30,903 nt of DNA from a virus. The stretch spans positions 1-30,903 of the IMG/VR virus record IMGVR_UViG_3300045999_005197; one strand, given 5' to 3'. Under the pieces are notes generated by a model. The model was not told where the DNA came from and made no database searches. It saw nothing but the letters and a program-made list of their open reading frames with translations. The position numbers and the translations under genes are program-made. Below are positions 6,549 through 13,826 of the stretch, in pieces (the first letter of the stretch is position 1; each line of letters starts with the position of its first letter).

Positions 6549-6631
6549 TTGCTACTATTGCTGCAATCACTGGAGCATCGACGGCATTCATTTTTTTAAT
6601 TTACTTTGAGATTTTATTATTGAAGAAATGA
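6545..6631 (+). CDS. Tiny membrane peptide (28 aa)
   Basis: 28 residues: a single hydrophobic helix (MIATIAAITGASTAFIFLIY) ending FEILLLKK, which looks like a one-pass membrane peptide with a basic inner end. The ATG overlaps the previous stop and has a GCAGGAG site before it. It is the third and last gene of the riboswitch unit. A terminator begins 4 bases after its stop. Confidence 0.62.
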   Translation: MIATIAAITGASTAFIFLIYFEILLLKK

Positions 6632-6634
6632 ATC

Positions 6635-6663
6635 AGAGGGGACTTGACTCCCCTCTTTTTTTT
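6635..6663 (+). terminator. Terminator of the riboswitch unit
   Basis: AGAGGGGA (6635-6642), a 6-base loop, TCCCCTCT (6649-6656) and a run of eight T. This is a strong intrinsic terminator. Its loop contains the -35 box of the next promoter. Confidence 0.92.
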
Positions 6664-6672
6664 GCTTATAAT
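6644..6672 (+). promoter_or_regulatory. Sigma70-type promoter nested in the terminator
   Basis: TTGACT (6644-6649), a 17-base spacer and TATAAT (6667-6672). The -35 lies in the terminator loop and the spacer covers its 3' arm and T run. It drives the gene at 6695 and probably thyX. Confidence 0.82.
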
Positions 6673-6694
6673 TACCTTTGTGGAGGTTCATGAG

Positions 6695-6865
6695 ATGGAC
6701 AAAGAAAAACTAAAGTTAATCATTAGGAATCTGGAATCTCTTGTTGATTGTCTTAAGTCAGAAGTTTATTCTGATACAGATTCCTATTTAAACTATGAGG
6801 ACGTTGCTCCTCACCTTACCGACTACGATGAAATCTTTGAGGACGATGATGGATACCCAGATTGA
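6695..6865 (+). CDS. Small acidic hypothetical protein
   Basis: 56 residues (MDKEKLKLIIRNLESLVDCLKSEVYS...) ending in a very acidic stretch (DYDEIFEDDDGYPD). A helical N-terminal half is followed by a disordered tail. GTGGAGG lies about 9 bases before ATG 6695. A TTG-started longer frame from 6644 would overlap the terminator and is rejected. The 3' end overlaps the thyX start. No family is recognised, though such short acidic proteins are common in this phage group. Confidence 0.68.
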   Translation: MDKEKLKLIIRNLESLVDCLKSEVYSDTDSYLNYEDVAPHLTDYDEIFEDDDGYPD

Positions 6866-7568
6866 AGAATTTGAGTTTATGAAACCAGAAGTAAAATTAA
6901 TCAGTGTTACTCCTGACGCAGAAAAGCACATGGCATATTGTGCTCGTGTAAGTAACCCTGCAAATCAGGAGAACGAAAAGTTCTCTGGACTACTTAAGTA
7001 TTGTATTCAACACCAACACTGGAGCATCTTTGAGCAAGCAAGTATGACAGTAGAAATTAATACTACTCGTGGTCTAGCAGCTCAAATCCTTCGGCACCGT
7101 TCTTTCACATATCAAGAATTTTCGCAACGGTATGCTGATGCAAATCTTCTGAACAAGACTATTCCTCTTCCTGAACTTCGTCGTCAGGATACTAAGAATC
7201 GTCAGAACAGTATTGATGATATTCCTGATTATTTGAAACTGACTCTGACAGAAGATATTCGTGTTCATTTTGAGCAGGGTCTGAGACTCTACAATCGTCT
7301 TCTGGAGAAAGGTGTGGCAAAGGAGTGTGCAAGGTTCGTACTGCCCTTGGCGACTCCTACAAGACTCTATATGACCGGTTCTGTAAGGTCATGGATACAC
7401 TACATCGATCTGCGTTCTGCTCACGGTACACAGAAGGAACACATGGAGATTGCTGAACTGGTTCGTTGTATCTTCACTTGTCAGTTCCCTTCTGTATCTG
7501 AAGCACTTGGTTGGACTCGTGAAGGATGCTCTGAGTGTTCTGATGCACCTTCTATTACTATCGAATAA
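6849..7568 (+). CDS. thyX: Flavin-dependent thymidylate synthase
   Basis: The enzyme makes dTMP from dUMP with methylene-tetrahydrofolate and FAD/NADPH. The ThyX signature RHRX7S is present as RHRSFTYQEFSQRYA, with SIFEQASMTVEINTTR before it and SWIHYIDLRSAHGTQKEHMEIA towards the C-terminus. The length of 239 residues is normal. ATG 6849 is chosen because GAGG lies 6 bases upstream. ATG 6879 (MKPEVKLIS) is a possible alternative. The gene overlaps its upstream neighbour and belongs to the nucleotide-metabolism block. The TAA stop lies in an ATAAATA late motif. Confidence 0.95.
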   Translation: MDTQIEEFEFMKPEVKLISVTPDAEKHMAYCARVSNPANQENEKFSGLLKYCIQHQHWSIFEQASMTVEINTTRGLAAQILRHRSFTYQEFSQRYADANLLNKTIPLPELRRQDTKNRQNSIDDIPDYLKLTLTEDIRVHFEQGLRLYNRLLEKGVAKECARFVLPLATPTRLYMTGSVRSWIHYIDLRSAHGTQKEHMEIAELVRCIFTCQFPSVSEALGWTREGCSECSDAPSITIE

Positions 7569-7571
7569 ATA
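7565..7571 (+). promoter_or_regulatory. Late-type promoter (ATAAATA) overlapping the thyX stop
   Basis: ATAAATA, whose first TAA is the thyX stop, lies 22 bases before the ATG at 7594. Confidence 0.5.
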
Positions 7572-7593
7572 TCCCTATACATTATTCTTAACA

Positions 7594-7842
7594 ATGCCAG
7601 TATATCCAGTTAAAAATTTAAAGACAGGTGATACACAAGAACTTGTCATGTCAGTTGCTGACTATGAACAATGGAGAAAAGATAATCCAGATTGGGACAA
7701 AGATTGGTCTCAGGGATGTGCAGGAGTTGGTGAAGTTGGTGAGTGGCAAGAGAAACTTGTAAAGAAAAATCCAGGGTGGAATGAAGTTCTTCGTAAAGCT
7801 TCAAAAATGCCTGGAGCAACTGTAAAACCTTTTAAAATTTAA
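7594..7842 (+). CDS. Conserved hypothetical protein (FmdB-like N-terminus)
   Basis: 82 residues starting MPVYPVKNLKTGDTQELVMSVADYEQW. The first strand and following segment resemble the start of the FmdB small-regulator family, but its zinc-ribbon cysteines are missing. A W/D-rich centre (DNPDWDKDWSQGCAGVGEVGEW) and basic end follow. An earlier in-frame start at 7450 lies inside thyX and is rejected. The spacing to phoH is only 3 bases, so they probably share a message. Confidence 0.7.
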   Translation: MPVYPVKNLKTGDTQELVMSVADYEQWRKDNPDWDKDWSQGCAGVGEVGEWQEKLVKKNPGWNEVLRKASKMPGATVKPFKI

Positions 7843-7845
7843 TAT

Positions 7846-8595
7846 ATGGCACGTAAAAGAGCACCGAATCCTGTACCATTTGGAATGAGTAACAGACAAA
7901 TGAAACGCAAGAAGCCAATCAATCTCGATATAATGAAGACGATTGAGCCTCTTACTGACAATCAGGAAGCATTATTTAAGGCATATAAACTTGAACAGAA
8001 CTTAGTTGCTTATGGTGCCGCAGGTACTGGTAAGACTTTCATCACACTTTATAATGCTCTACGTGATGTTCTTGATGAGAAAACTCCTTATGAAAAAATC
8101 TATCTTGTCCGTTCTCTGGTAGCAACTCGTGAGATTGGATTCCTACCTGGAGATCATGAGGACAAGTCAAGTCTTTATCAGATTCCTTATAAGAACATGG
8201 TGAAATACATGTTTGAGATGCCAGACGATTCTGCTTTCGAAATGCTCTATGGAAACCTCAAAACTCAAGGAACGATTAGTTTTTGGAGTACTTCTTTTAT
8301 TCGGGGAACTACTCTGGACAATGCAATTATTCTTGTAGATGAATTCCAAAACTTGAATTTCCACGAACTCGATAGTATTATTACTCGTGTTGGTGAGAAC
8401 TCTAAAATTATGTTCTGTGGTGATGCAACTCAGTCAGACCTTGTAAAGACTAACGAACGTAATGGTATCGTTGACTTTATGAGAATTCTGAGAGTCATGC
8501 CTTCTTTTGATATGATTGAATTTGGAGCAGAAGATATTGTTCGTTCTGGACTGTGTAAAGAATACATCATCGCAAAAATGGAATTGAATCTCTGA
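7846..8595 (+). CDS. phoH: PhoH-like ATPase
   Basis: 249 residues of the PhoH P-loop family. Walker A is GAAGTGKTF near residue 58 and Walker B is IILVDEFQN near residue 163. A later CGDATQSD motif is typical of the family. The protein is RecA-like and is thought to act on RNA or in stress responses. Its exact role in phage is unsettled, although it is present in nearly all marine myoviruses. A basic 30-residue N-terminal extension precedes the ATPase core. The stop shares a base with the next ATG (TGATG), which implies coupling to the nuclease gene. Confidence 0.95.
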   Translation: MARKRAPNPVPFGMSNRQMKRKKPINLDIMKTIEPLTDNQEALFKAYKLEQNLVAYGAAGTGKTFITLYNALRDVLDEKTPYEKIYLVRSLVATREIGFLPGDHEDKSSLYQIPYKNMVKYMFEMPDDSAFEMLYGNLKTQGTISFWSTSFIRGTTLDNAIILVDEFQNLNFHELDSIITRVGENSKIMFCGDATQSDLVKTNERNGIVDFMRILRVMPSFDMIEFGAEDIVRSGLCKEYIIAKMELNL

Positions 8596-9269
8596 TGTTT
8601 AATCATGTTGAATTGAATCTCCCTTCTCTTGAGAGGGAAATGATTGATGGAGTTCGTTATTATAAAGTAGGTGATAGTGATGAACTGCAAAAGTTTGTTT
8701 CTATCACCTCTGTCATCAGTCACTTCAATAAAGAAAAGTTTGCTGCTTGGCGTGAAAGAGTTGGGAACGAGGAAGCAGATAAGATTACTCGTAAGGCAAC
8801 AAGTCGTGGAACTGATGCTCATACTTTAATTGAACATCACCTTAAGAACTTAGATCTTCCAACTGTTCAACCAATCTCAGAACACTTGTTTAAGATTGCG
8901 AAACCTGCTCTTGATCGTATAAATAACATTTATGCTCTTGAAGGTTCTCTTTATAGTCAATACTTAGGTGTTGCTGGTACTGTAGATTGTATTGCAGAAT
9001 TTGACGGGGAACTTTCAATCATCGATTTTAAGACTTCTAAACAACCAAAACCACGAGAGTGGATTGATGGATACTTCGTTCAGTGTTGTGCGTATGCATG
9101 TATGCTTCATGAACTCACTGGATTATCCGTAAAGAAGTTTGTGATTATCATGACTTGCGAAAACGGAGAAGTAGAAGTCTACGAAGAATACGACAAAACA
9201 AAATACATCAGACTACTTACACAATACATCAAGAAATTTGTCAACGATAAACTAGAACAAGTTTCTTGA
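8595..9269 (+). CDS. PD-(D/E)XK-superfamily exonuclease
   Basis: 224 residues. The RecB/Cas4/MGME1-like nuclease pattern is present: a helix with RGTDAHTLIEHHL, AGTVDCIAEFDG supplying the acidic metal ligand, LSIIDFKTSKQ as the D-X-K motif, then WIDGYFVQCCAYACM as the Q-Y helix. It most likely digests or trims DNA during replication and recombination. The gene is coupled to phoH by one-base overlap and followed by a sigma70-type promoter for the gp33 gene. No iron-sulfur cysteine cluster is evident, so it is closer to MGME1-like than to Cas4 proteins. Confidence 0.85.
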   Translation: MFNHVELNLPSLEREMIDGVRYYKVGDSDELQKFVSITSVISHFNKEKFAAWRERVGNEEADKITRKATSRGTDAHTLIEHHLKNLDLPTVQPISEHLFKIAKPALDRINNIYALEGSLYSQYLGVAGTVDCIAEFDGELSIIDFKTSKQPKPREWIDGYFVQCCAYACMLHELTGLSVKKFVIIMTCENGEVEVYEEYDKTKYIRLLTQYIKKFVNDKLEQVS

Positions 9270-9293
9270 CTTTAAATTTCTTTGTGTTAGAAT
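9266..9293 (+). promoter_or_regulatory. Sigma70-type promoter before gp33
   Basis: TTGACT (9266-9271), a 16-base spacer and TAGAAT (9288-9293). It overlaps the stop codon of the nuclease gene and precedes the gp33 start by about 45 bases. Confidence 0.75.
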
Positions 9294-9339
9294 GAATAAA
9301 AGTTGAGGAAAAAGATTGTACATCACTGTGTTAGGTCAA

Positions 9340-9597
9340 ATGGAGAATGAATTAGAAAAAGCATTAGAGAATAAGTTTTTCTGCCCTTCTCGGTTTGCCC
9401 AAGAGATTGAGAATCTCGTGCAACATAATGAAGACATGAATTACATTGATGCTATCGTTCACTTCTGTGAGAAGAATAGTATCGATGTAGAGTCTGTTCC
9501 AAAACTTATTTCAAAACCATTGAAGGAAAAGATTAAGTATGAGGCTATGGAGTTAAACTTCTTGAAGAAAACTTCTCGTGCTAGATTAGTGTTTTGA
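9340..9597 (+). CDS. 33: Late transcription coactivator gp33-like
   Basis: 85 residues (MENELEKALENKFFCPSRF...). The middle MNYIDAIVHFCEKNSIDVE and the end SKPLKEKIKYEAMELNFLKK match what I know of gp33 in T4-like cyanophages. In T4, gp33 bridges RNA polymerase and the sliding clamp to activate late promoters. The many late motifs in this window are its expected targets. The start is uncertain: a TTG at 9316 has a better Shine-Dalgarno (GAGGA) and would add 8 residues. ATG 9340 is preferred from the usual protein beginning. Confidence 0.78.
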   Translation: MENELEKALENKFFCPSRFAQEIENLVQHNEDMNYIDAIVHFCEKNSIDVESVPKLISKPLKEKIKYEAMELNFLKKTSRARLVF

Positions 9598-9610
9598 TTC
9601 CATTTTAGGT

Positions 9611-9644
9611 GGAAAAATTTTCCCGGTAAAAATCCTTATATTAC
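9611..9644 (+). promoter_or_regulatory. Palindromic promoter element A, upstream of gp59
   Basis: GGAAAAATTTTCC (9611-9623) is a perfect 13-base palindrome about an A. CCGG follows, and 22 bases from its centre lies TATTACTTTTT (from 9639). No TTGACA-type -35 is present. The palindrome occupies that place, as expected for an activator- or repressor-controlled promoter. A related element lies at 26442-26484. Confidence 0.5.
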
Positions 9645-9653
9645 TTTTTTTGA

Positions 9654-10244
9654 ATGGTGCCTTTTGATACCTATAAGACTTACCTTGCTCTGAAGAATCA
9701 CTTTACGAAAGATTCTTATGATTATCACAAGTATCAAGGTAAAAGTCGTGCATCTCTTCAATCCTTTTATAAACGAAAGGATCGATACTGGTTTGAGAAG
9801 TTATCCAGACAAAAAGAAGATAAAGAAGTCATAGATTTTTTTGTTGCAAACTTTATTAGTTGCACTGATCCTCAGACGGTATGGATTGGTGAACTGATTA
9901 AAGAAGGAGAAACAAGATATAAGTCTTGGCAAAAAAGAATACAGTCTCTTTCTTACTTGTTTAAGGAAGAGTCGCAACAATTATTTGAAAATAAATTTGA
10001 AGAAGTGTTTGACTGTTCAAAAGGACATCCACAACTTCTAAAAAGTTTCCTGATCGGTAAAATTAGTCTGGAAACAATGGTGATATATGACAAAATATTC
10101 CTGTTCGGGAAAGATTTTGATAAGAAATTAAAAGATCCTGTGTGGGAAACCGTCAGTTTAAAAATGAAAAAATATTCTCCGTTCCTACATATAGATGTAT
10201 TCCATTATAAAAAGATACTCAAACAAATTGTTGGAGGAACATGA
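9654..10244 (+). CDS. 59: Replicative helicase loader gp59
   Basis: 196 residues. The start FDTYKTYLALKNHFTKDSYDYHKYQGK is the gp59 N-terminal HMG-like domain pattern. The all-helical rest matches family length (T4 gp59 is 217). It loads the gp41 helicase onto forked DNA coated with gp32 and coordinates leading-strand start. gp32 lies two genes downstream, consistent with a replication operon. The promoter region carries the palindromic element A. The stop overlaps the next ATG (ATGA). Confidence 0.85.
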   Translation: MVPFDTYKTYLALKNHFTKDSYDYHKYQGKSRASLQSFYKRKDRYWFEKLSRQKEDKEVIDFFVANFISCTDPQTVWIGELIKEGETRYKSWQKRIQSLSYLFKEESQQLFENKFEEVFDCSKGHPQLLKSFLIGKISLETMVIYDKIFLFGKDFDKKLKDPVWETVSLKMKKYSPFLHIDVFHYKKILKQIVGGT

Positions 10245-10585
10245 GTTTTTTTGATTCTGAAGTCGTCCGTGCTGAGATGGCTGAAATTTCTGAACTTCAG
10301 GAAGATGTTTATAGAAATGTTTTTGAATTTCCTCGTATGTCTAAAGAGGAAAAATTGTTTCATGTTGCTCTCTTAGAGAAACTGCTGAACAAACAGCAGA
10401 TTCTTTATACTCGTTTGAAACTTTCTGATGATCCTGAAGCAATCAAGATGAAAGAAAGAATCAAAGAGTCAGCACAAATGATGGGTCTTCCTCCTCATGT
10501 TGATATGAGTATCATCTTTAATAACATGGAAAAACTTCTTGAAACCATGAAGGAACGCATTGACAATACGGGTTCCGACCTGTAA
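10241..10585 (+). CDS. DUF1825-family protein
   Basis: 114 residues (MSFFDSEVVRAEMAEISELQED...). The N-terminal MxFFDSE start, central FHVALLEKLLNKQQILYTRLKLSDD and Met-rich end recall DUF1825, a helical family found in cyanobacteria and their phages and of unknown function. It is coupled to gp59 by a 4-base overlap. The gp32 promoter -35 lies within its last codons. Confidence 0.8.
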   Translation: MSFFDSEVVRAEMAEISELQEDVYRNVFEFPRMSKEEKLFHVALLEKLLNKQQILYTRLKLSDDPEAIKMKERIKESAQMMGLPPHVDMSIIFNNMEKLLETMKERIDNTGSDL

Positions 10586-10588
10586 ACT
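10560..10588 (+). promoter_or_regulatory. Sigma70-type promoter of gp32
   Basis: TTGACA (10560-10565), a 17-base spacer and TAAACT (10583-10588). The -35 is perfect and the -10 weak (4/6). It overlaps the end of the DUF1825-like gene and gives a leader of about 40 bases before gp32, shorter than the T4 gene 32 autoregulatory leader. Confidence 0.65.
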
Positions 10589-10633
10589 GATGGGGTACAC
10601 AAAGGCCAAATCCAAACAATCCGAGGTATACAA

Positions 10634-11569
10634 ATGTCTTTTGAAAATCTGAAAAAGCAATCCAAACTGGGTTCTCTCACCGAGAAACTGGTGAAGGAAG
10701 TAGAGAAAATGAACACTGGTTCTGGTGGTGCTGATGAACGTTTCTGGAAACCAGAAATGGATAAGACCGGTGTTGGTTCTGCAATCATCCGTTTTCTTCC
10801 TGCACCTGAAGGTGAAGAACTTCCCTGGGTAAAAATGTATTCACATGCTTTCCAAGGCAATGGTGGTTGGTACATTGAGAACTCTCTGACTACAATTGGT
10901 CAGAAAGATCCTGTGTCTGAGCACAATCGTGAACTCTGGAACAGTGGTAGTGATAAGGACAAAGAGACTGTCCGTAAGCAGAAGCGTAAACTGTCTTACT
11001 ATAGCAACATCTATGTGATCAAAGATCCTGCTCATCCTGAGAACGAAGGTAAAGTCTTCCTGTTCAAGTTCGGTAAGAAGATCTTTGATAAGATTCTGAA
11101 TGCTATGCAACCCGAGTTTGAAGATGAAGAACCCATCAATCCTTTTGACTTCTGGGGTGGTGCTAACTTCCGTCTGAAGATTCGTAAGGTAGAAGGTTAC
11201 TGGAATTACGATAAGTCTGAGTTCGATTCTCCTTCTGCACTTATGGATGATGATGACGCACTGGAAGCACTGTGGAAGAAAGAGTATTCTCTCTCTGCAA
11301 TCGTTGCTCCTGATCAATTCAAATCGTATGAAGATCTTGAAAAGCGTCTGAAGTATGTTCTGGGTCAGAAGTCTGCTCGTGCCGCTGTCCAAGAACAGGA
11401 AGATGAGTATGACTCTTACACTCAAACTCCTTCTAAGGAAGAGAGTGTAATCGCAGAACTGGAGCAGTCTTTTGCTCGCAGTAAGTCTCCTTCACTTCCT
11501 AAGATTGAGACTTCTGATGAAGATGAAGATGATGCTCTGAGTTATTTCCAGAGGTTGGCAGAAGACTGA
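10634..11569 (+). CDS. 32: Single-stranded DNA-binding protein gp32
   Basis: 311 residues. The basic N-terminal cooperativity domain begins MSFENLKKQSKLGSL. The OB-fold core contains KRKLSYYSNIYVIKDP, ENEGKVFLFKFGKKIFDKI and FWGGANFRLKI, all typical of gp32. The C-terminus is acidic (SDEDEDDALSYFQRLAED) and would bind replication partners such as gp59. It coats single-stranded DNA in replication, recombination and repair. There is no cysteine anywhere, so the zinc site of T4 gp32 is absent. A GAGG site precedes the ATG. Its terminator lies inside the convergent gp53 gene. Confidence 0.96.
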   Translation: MSFENLKKQSKLGSLTEKLVKEVEKMNTGSGGADERFWKPEMDKTGVGSAIIRFLPAPEGEELPWVKMYSHAFQGNGGWYIENSLTTIGQKDPVSEHNRELWNSGSDKDKETVRKQKRKLSYYSNIYVIKDPAHPENEGKVFLFKFGKKIFDKILNAMQPEFEDEEPINPFDFWGGANFRLKIRKVEGYWNYDKSEFDSPSALMDDDDALEALWKKEYSLSAIVAPDQFKSYEDLEKRLKYVLGQKSARAAVQEQEDEYDSYTQTPSKEESVIAELEQSFARSKSPSLPKIETSDEDEDDALSYFQRLAED

Positions 11570-12583
11570 TTACTCAAACAGTCTAATATTATCTCCTTTC
11601 TTCAGGGTGGTGGTCACAAATTGATCACCACCTTTTTTGTATGGCATGATATCATCAAGGTCATTAAAGACTACATTTAGATATTGTGGTTTCAGTGCAA
11701 AAATATTTCTTTTAGCATCTTCGATTTGATATTCATACTCGTGATTGGTCACCGCAGTAACAATTTCCGTAGAAGGTAAGGTTACATAATAACCAAGACC
11801 ATCATCATAGTATTCATAGTAATATGCGTTACCAACTCCAATGTTTCCTTCAATAGTAAATATAACTTCTTCTGTTTCATTGATCGTTGGATCTGCAACT
11901 GCTGGAATAGATGGTAGTTCATAAGTAAATACGACAGCAATATCATCGAATGGAGCAATAACTGAAGTTACTATAAATCTACCATTGAATACAAACTCCG
12001 ATACGTTGTTTACACTTACTTGATCTCCAACTCTTAGTCCTTGAATACCATTATTTAAAGTTACAGTGACAGTTGTGGATGGAATGCCAGCACTTCCTGC
12101 AAAAATTTGTGATATATTTGTTCTTGTTGCTTGAATGAAGTTTCCATTTGTCCTCCATGTGCTTGGTGTTCTTAATCCACCAGGAAGAACTGTAATACCT
12201 CTAGAGTTCTTAACTTCTATAGTTTCATAGTGATGAACTCCTGAATAGAGTTCCTCATAAGAACCATACTTTTCTAACATTACTTTATCGAATACCGATT
12301 GTGACATCGGCCATTCAGTTTGAATATTGAGAATGTTGTTTGATAAAAGAACAACCCAATCTAATGTTGAATCATTGTAAAGTTTATATGCAATATTATC
12401 AGGTCTTTCATCACCAACGATCTTATACTTTGTGAAGAAGTTTAGATTACCAAAAATATCTTCACGAAGTTTTCCCTTCTTGAAAAGGTTCTTTACTTCA
12501 ATATAATTTGAGATGTCAAGATTATCTGCATTACGATTGACATATTCAAAGTTAGGTACTTGTCTGAAGTAAGGTCTTGCCAT
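11570..12583 (-). CDS. 53: Baseplate wedge protein gp53
   Basis: 337 residues, against 196 in T4. Residues 1-110 carry the gp53 pattern (YFRQVPNFEYVNRNADNL, VGDERPDNIAYKLYNDSTLDWVVLL), and the end has KRNIFALKPQYLNVVFNDLDDIMPYKKGG. Between them, at about 140-240, lies an inserted beta-rich module (TVTVTLNNGIQGLRVGDQV, then FNGRFIVTSV) similar to one in the tail protein at 28703. gp53 joins neighbouring wedges in the baseplate. The gene ends 0 bases from the convergent gp32 stop. Confidence 0.88.
   Translation of the reverse strand: MARPYFRQVPNFEYVNRNADNLDISNYIEVKNLFKKGKLREDIFGNLNFFTKYKIVGDERPDNIAYKLYNDSTLDWVVLLSNNILNIQTEWPMSQSVFDKVMLEKYGSYEELYSGVHHYETIEVKNSRGITVLPGGLRTPSTWRTNGNFIQATRTNISQIFAGSAGIPSTTVTVTLNNGIQGLRVGDQVSVNNVSEFVFNGRFIVTSVIAPFDDIAVVFTYELPSIPAVADPTINETEEVIFTIEGNIGVGNAYYYEYYDDGLGYYVTLPSTEIVTAVTNHEYEYQIEDAKRNIFALKPQYLNVVFNDLDDIMPYKKGGDQFVTTTLKKGDNIRLFE
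11606..11638 (+). terminator. gp32 terminator embedded in gp53
   Basis: GGTGGTGGTCA (11606-11616), loop CAAAT, TGATCACCACC (11622-11632) and six T: an 11-bp stem with one G-T wobble. It stands 36 bases after the gp32 stop. On the other strand the same bases encode GGDQFVTTT near the gp53 C-terminus. Confidence 0.88.
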
Positions 12584-12585
12584 TT

Positions 12586-13812
12586 TTAGAATCCCATATC
12601 GTTATCTGAATCTTGATAATCACTTTCGTAAATTGGAGTCAGTTCGGAGAATTGCATTGATACGGTGTAAGATGTCATTGAACCATCTTTATATGTCATA
12701 TAACTTCCATCTGGAGTATATTCTACATTCAAGTTTGTGAGAGCACATGGTTTAATTTTATTTAAGAATGGATGCTGTCCACCCTCAGAATATATGTAAC
12801 TCAATTTGAAAACATGTGGAGTTTTTAAAAATAGTCCTGGATCTTCTTTTCTTACTGCCATGTATTTTTTCAGATGCCTTATTATTTTTTTAACTACAAC
12901 AGCTTCTTTACTACTTCTAGGGGTAAATGTATAGTTATAATTGAATGATCTAAGTTGAGGTCCTCTGAATAGCAATTCGAGGTTGGGGTTTATCACTTTA
13001 CCTGTAGAACGAGTAAAAATATTTGCTCCTACTGCTTGTCCTGCGAAGTATGTGATAATATCACTAGGGTCTATTGATAATCCAGCTTGACTTAGACTTG
13101 ATCTTATACTTTCTAGAGCATCGGATCCTGCAGCACCAAAGTTAAATTTTGAAAGATTTTCTATTAAACCAGCACCCAATCTTGCACCAGCTAATTGAAG
13201 TGGATTTAATTGATCTGATCCCCAATCAACAGAATTGCTGTCCGATATTCCTGGTTGCATTGGTAAAACAATAGTGGGTCCTATTGACCCACTAAGTCTT
13301 TCATCTGGACTTTGTAATTTAAATCCTTGTTGACCTTCTCCAAGTAAACTTTCAAATCTATTCAATTCGTGAGTGCTTATCTTTAAGTAATCATAACTAC
13401 CATCATTACTTAAAGGGTATCTTAAATCACCTGAAGCATCTGCTGAAGTGCTTCCTCCATTAGTATCTGTGTTTGTTGACAATACTCCACCAGTAAGATT
13501 TAAATTTGGATCAAAAGATAGATTAAGATTCTCTCCACCTATTGATTGATTAATTGTGTTCCAATAAGTTGCATCATTAGATAATGAATTCATCCACTCA
13601 TCTGGAGCAGCTAATTGTTCATAGTTTCCTTTGCCATACACATTGGCATAACTTATTGACCCATCGGAATTTAAATTTCCCGTTGCGGTTGCTGAGTTAA
13701 CTTCTTGTTGTGTGTAAGGAACAACCGGAAGTCTTTTTACGGTGGAAGCATCTTCATTAACTTCAGTTTGAAATGATTGTCCACCTAATATGTAAGGTTT
13801 ACTGGTTGCCAT
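12586..13812 (-). CDS. 48: Baseplate tail-tube cap protein gp48
   Basis: 408 residues. The C-terminal half, with LLFRGPQLRSFNYNYTFTPRSSKEA, VVKKIIRHLKKYMAVRK and LTNLNVEYTPDGSYMTYKDG, is the gp48/tail-tube-like fold of T4-type phages. The N-terminal 130 residues are low-complexity, rich in Asn, Gly and Ser. The protein caps the baseplate hub and starts tail-tube polymerisation with gp54, which lies nearby on the other strand. It has its own CTAAATAA late promoter and is followed after 2 bases by the gp53 start. Confidence 0.88.
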   Translation of the reverse strand: MATSKPYILGGQSFQTEVNEDASTVKRLPVVPYTQQEVNSATATGNLNSDGSISYANVYGKGNYEQLAAPDEWMNSLSNDATYWNTINQSIGGENLNLSFDPNLNLTGGVLSTNTDTNGGSTSADASGDLRYPLSNDGSYDYLKISTHELNRFESLLGEGQQGFKLQSPDERLSGSIGPTIVLPMQPGISDSNSVDWGSDQLNPLQLAGARLGAGLIENLSKFNFGAAGSDALESIRSSLSQAGLSIDPSDIITYFAGQAVGANIFTRSTGKVINPNLELLFRGPQLRSFNYNYTFTPRSSKEAVVVKKIIRHLKKYMAVRKEDPGLFLKTPHVFKLSYIYSEGGQHPFLNKIKPCALTNLNVEYTPDGSYMTYKDGSMTSYTVSMQFSELTPIYESDYQDSDNDMGF

Positions 13813-13826
13813 CAGACACTTTTTAG

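Noticed and set aside
10841-11425. A 194-residue minus-strand frame opposite gp32
   Set aside because: It is fully antisense to the clear gp32 gene, with no ribosome-binding site or recognisable motif.
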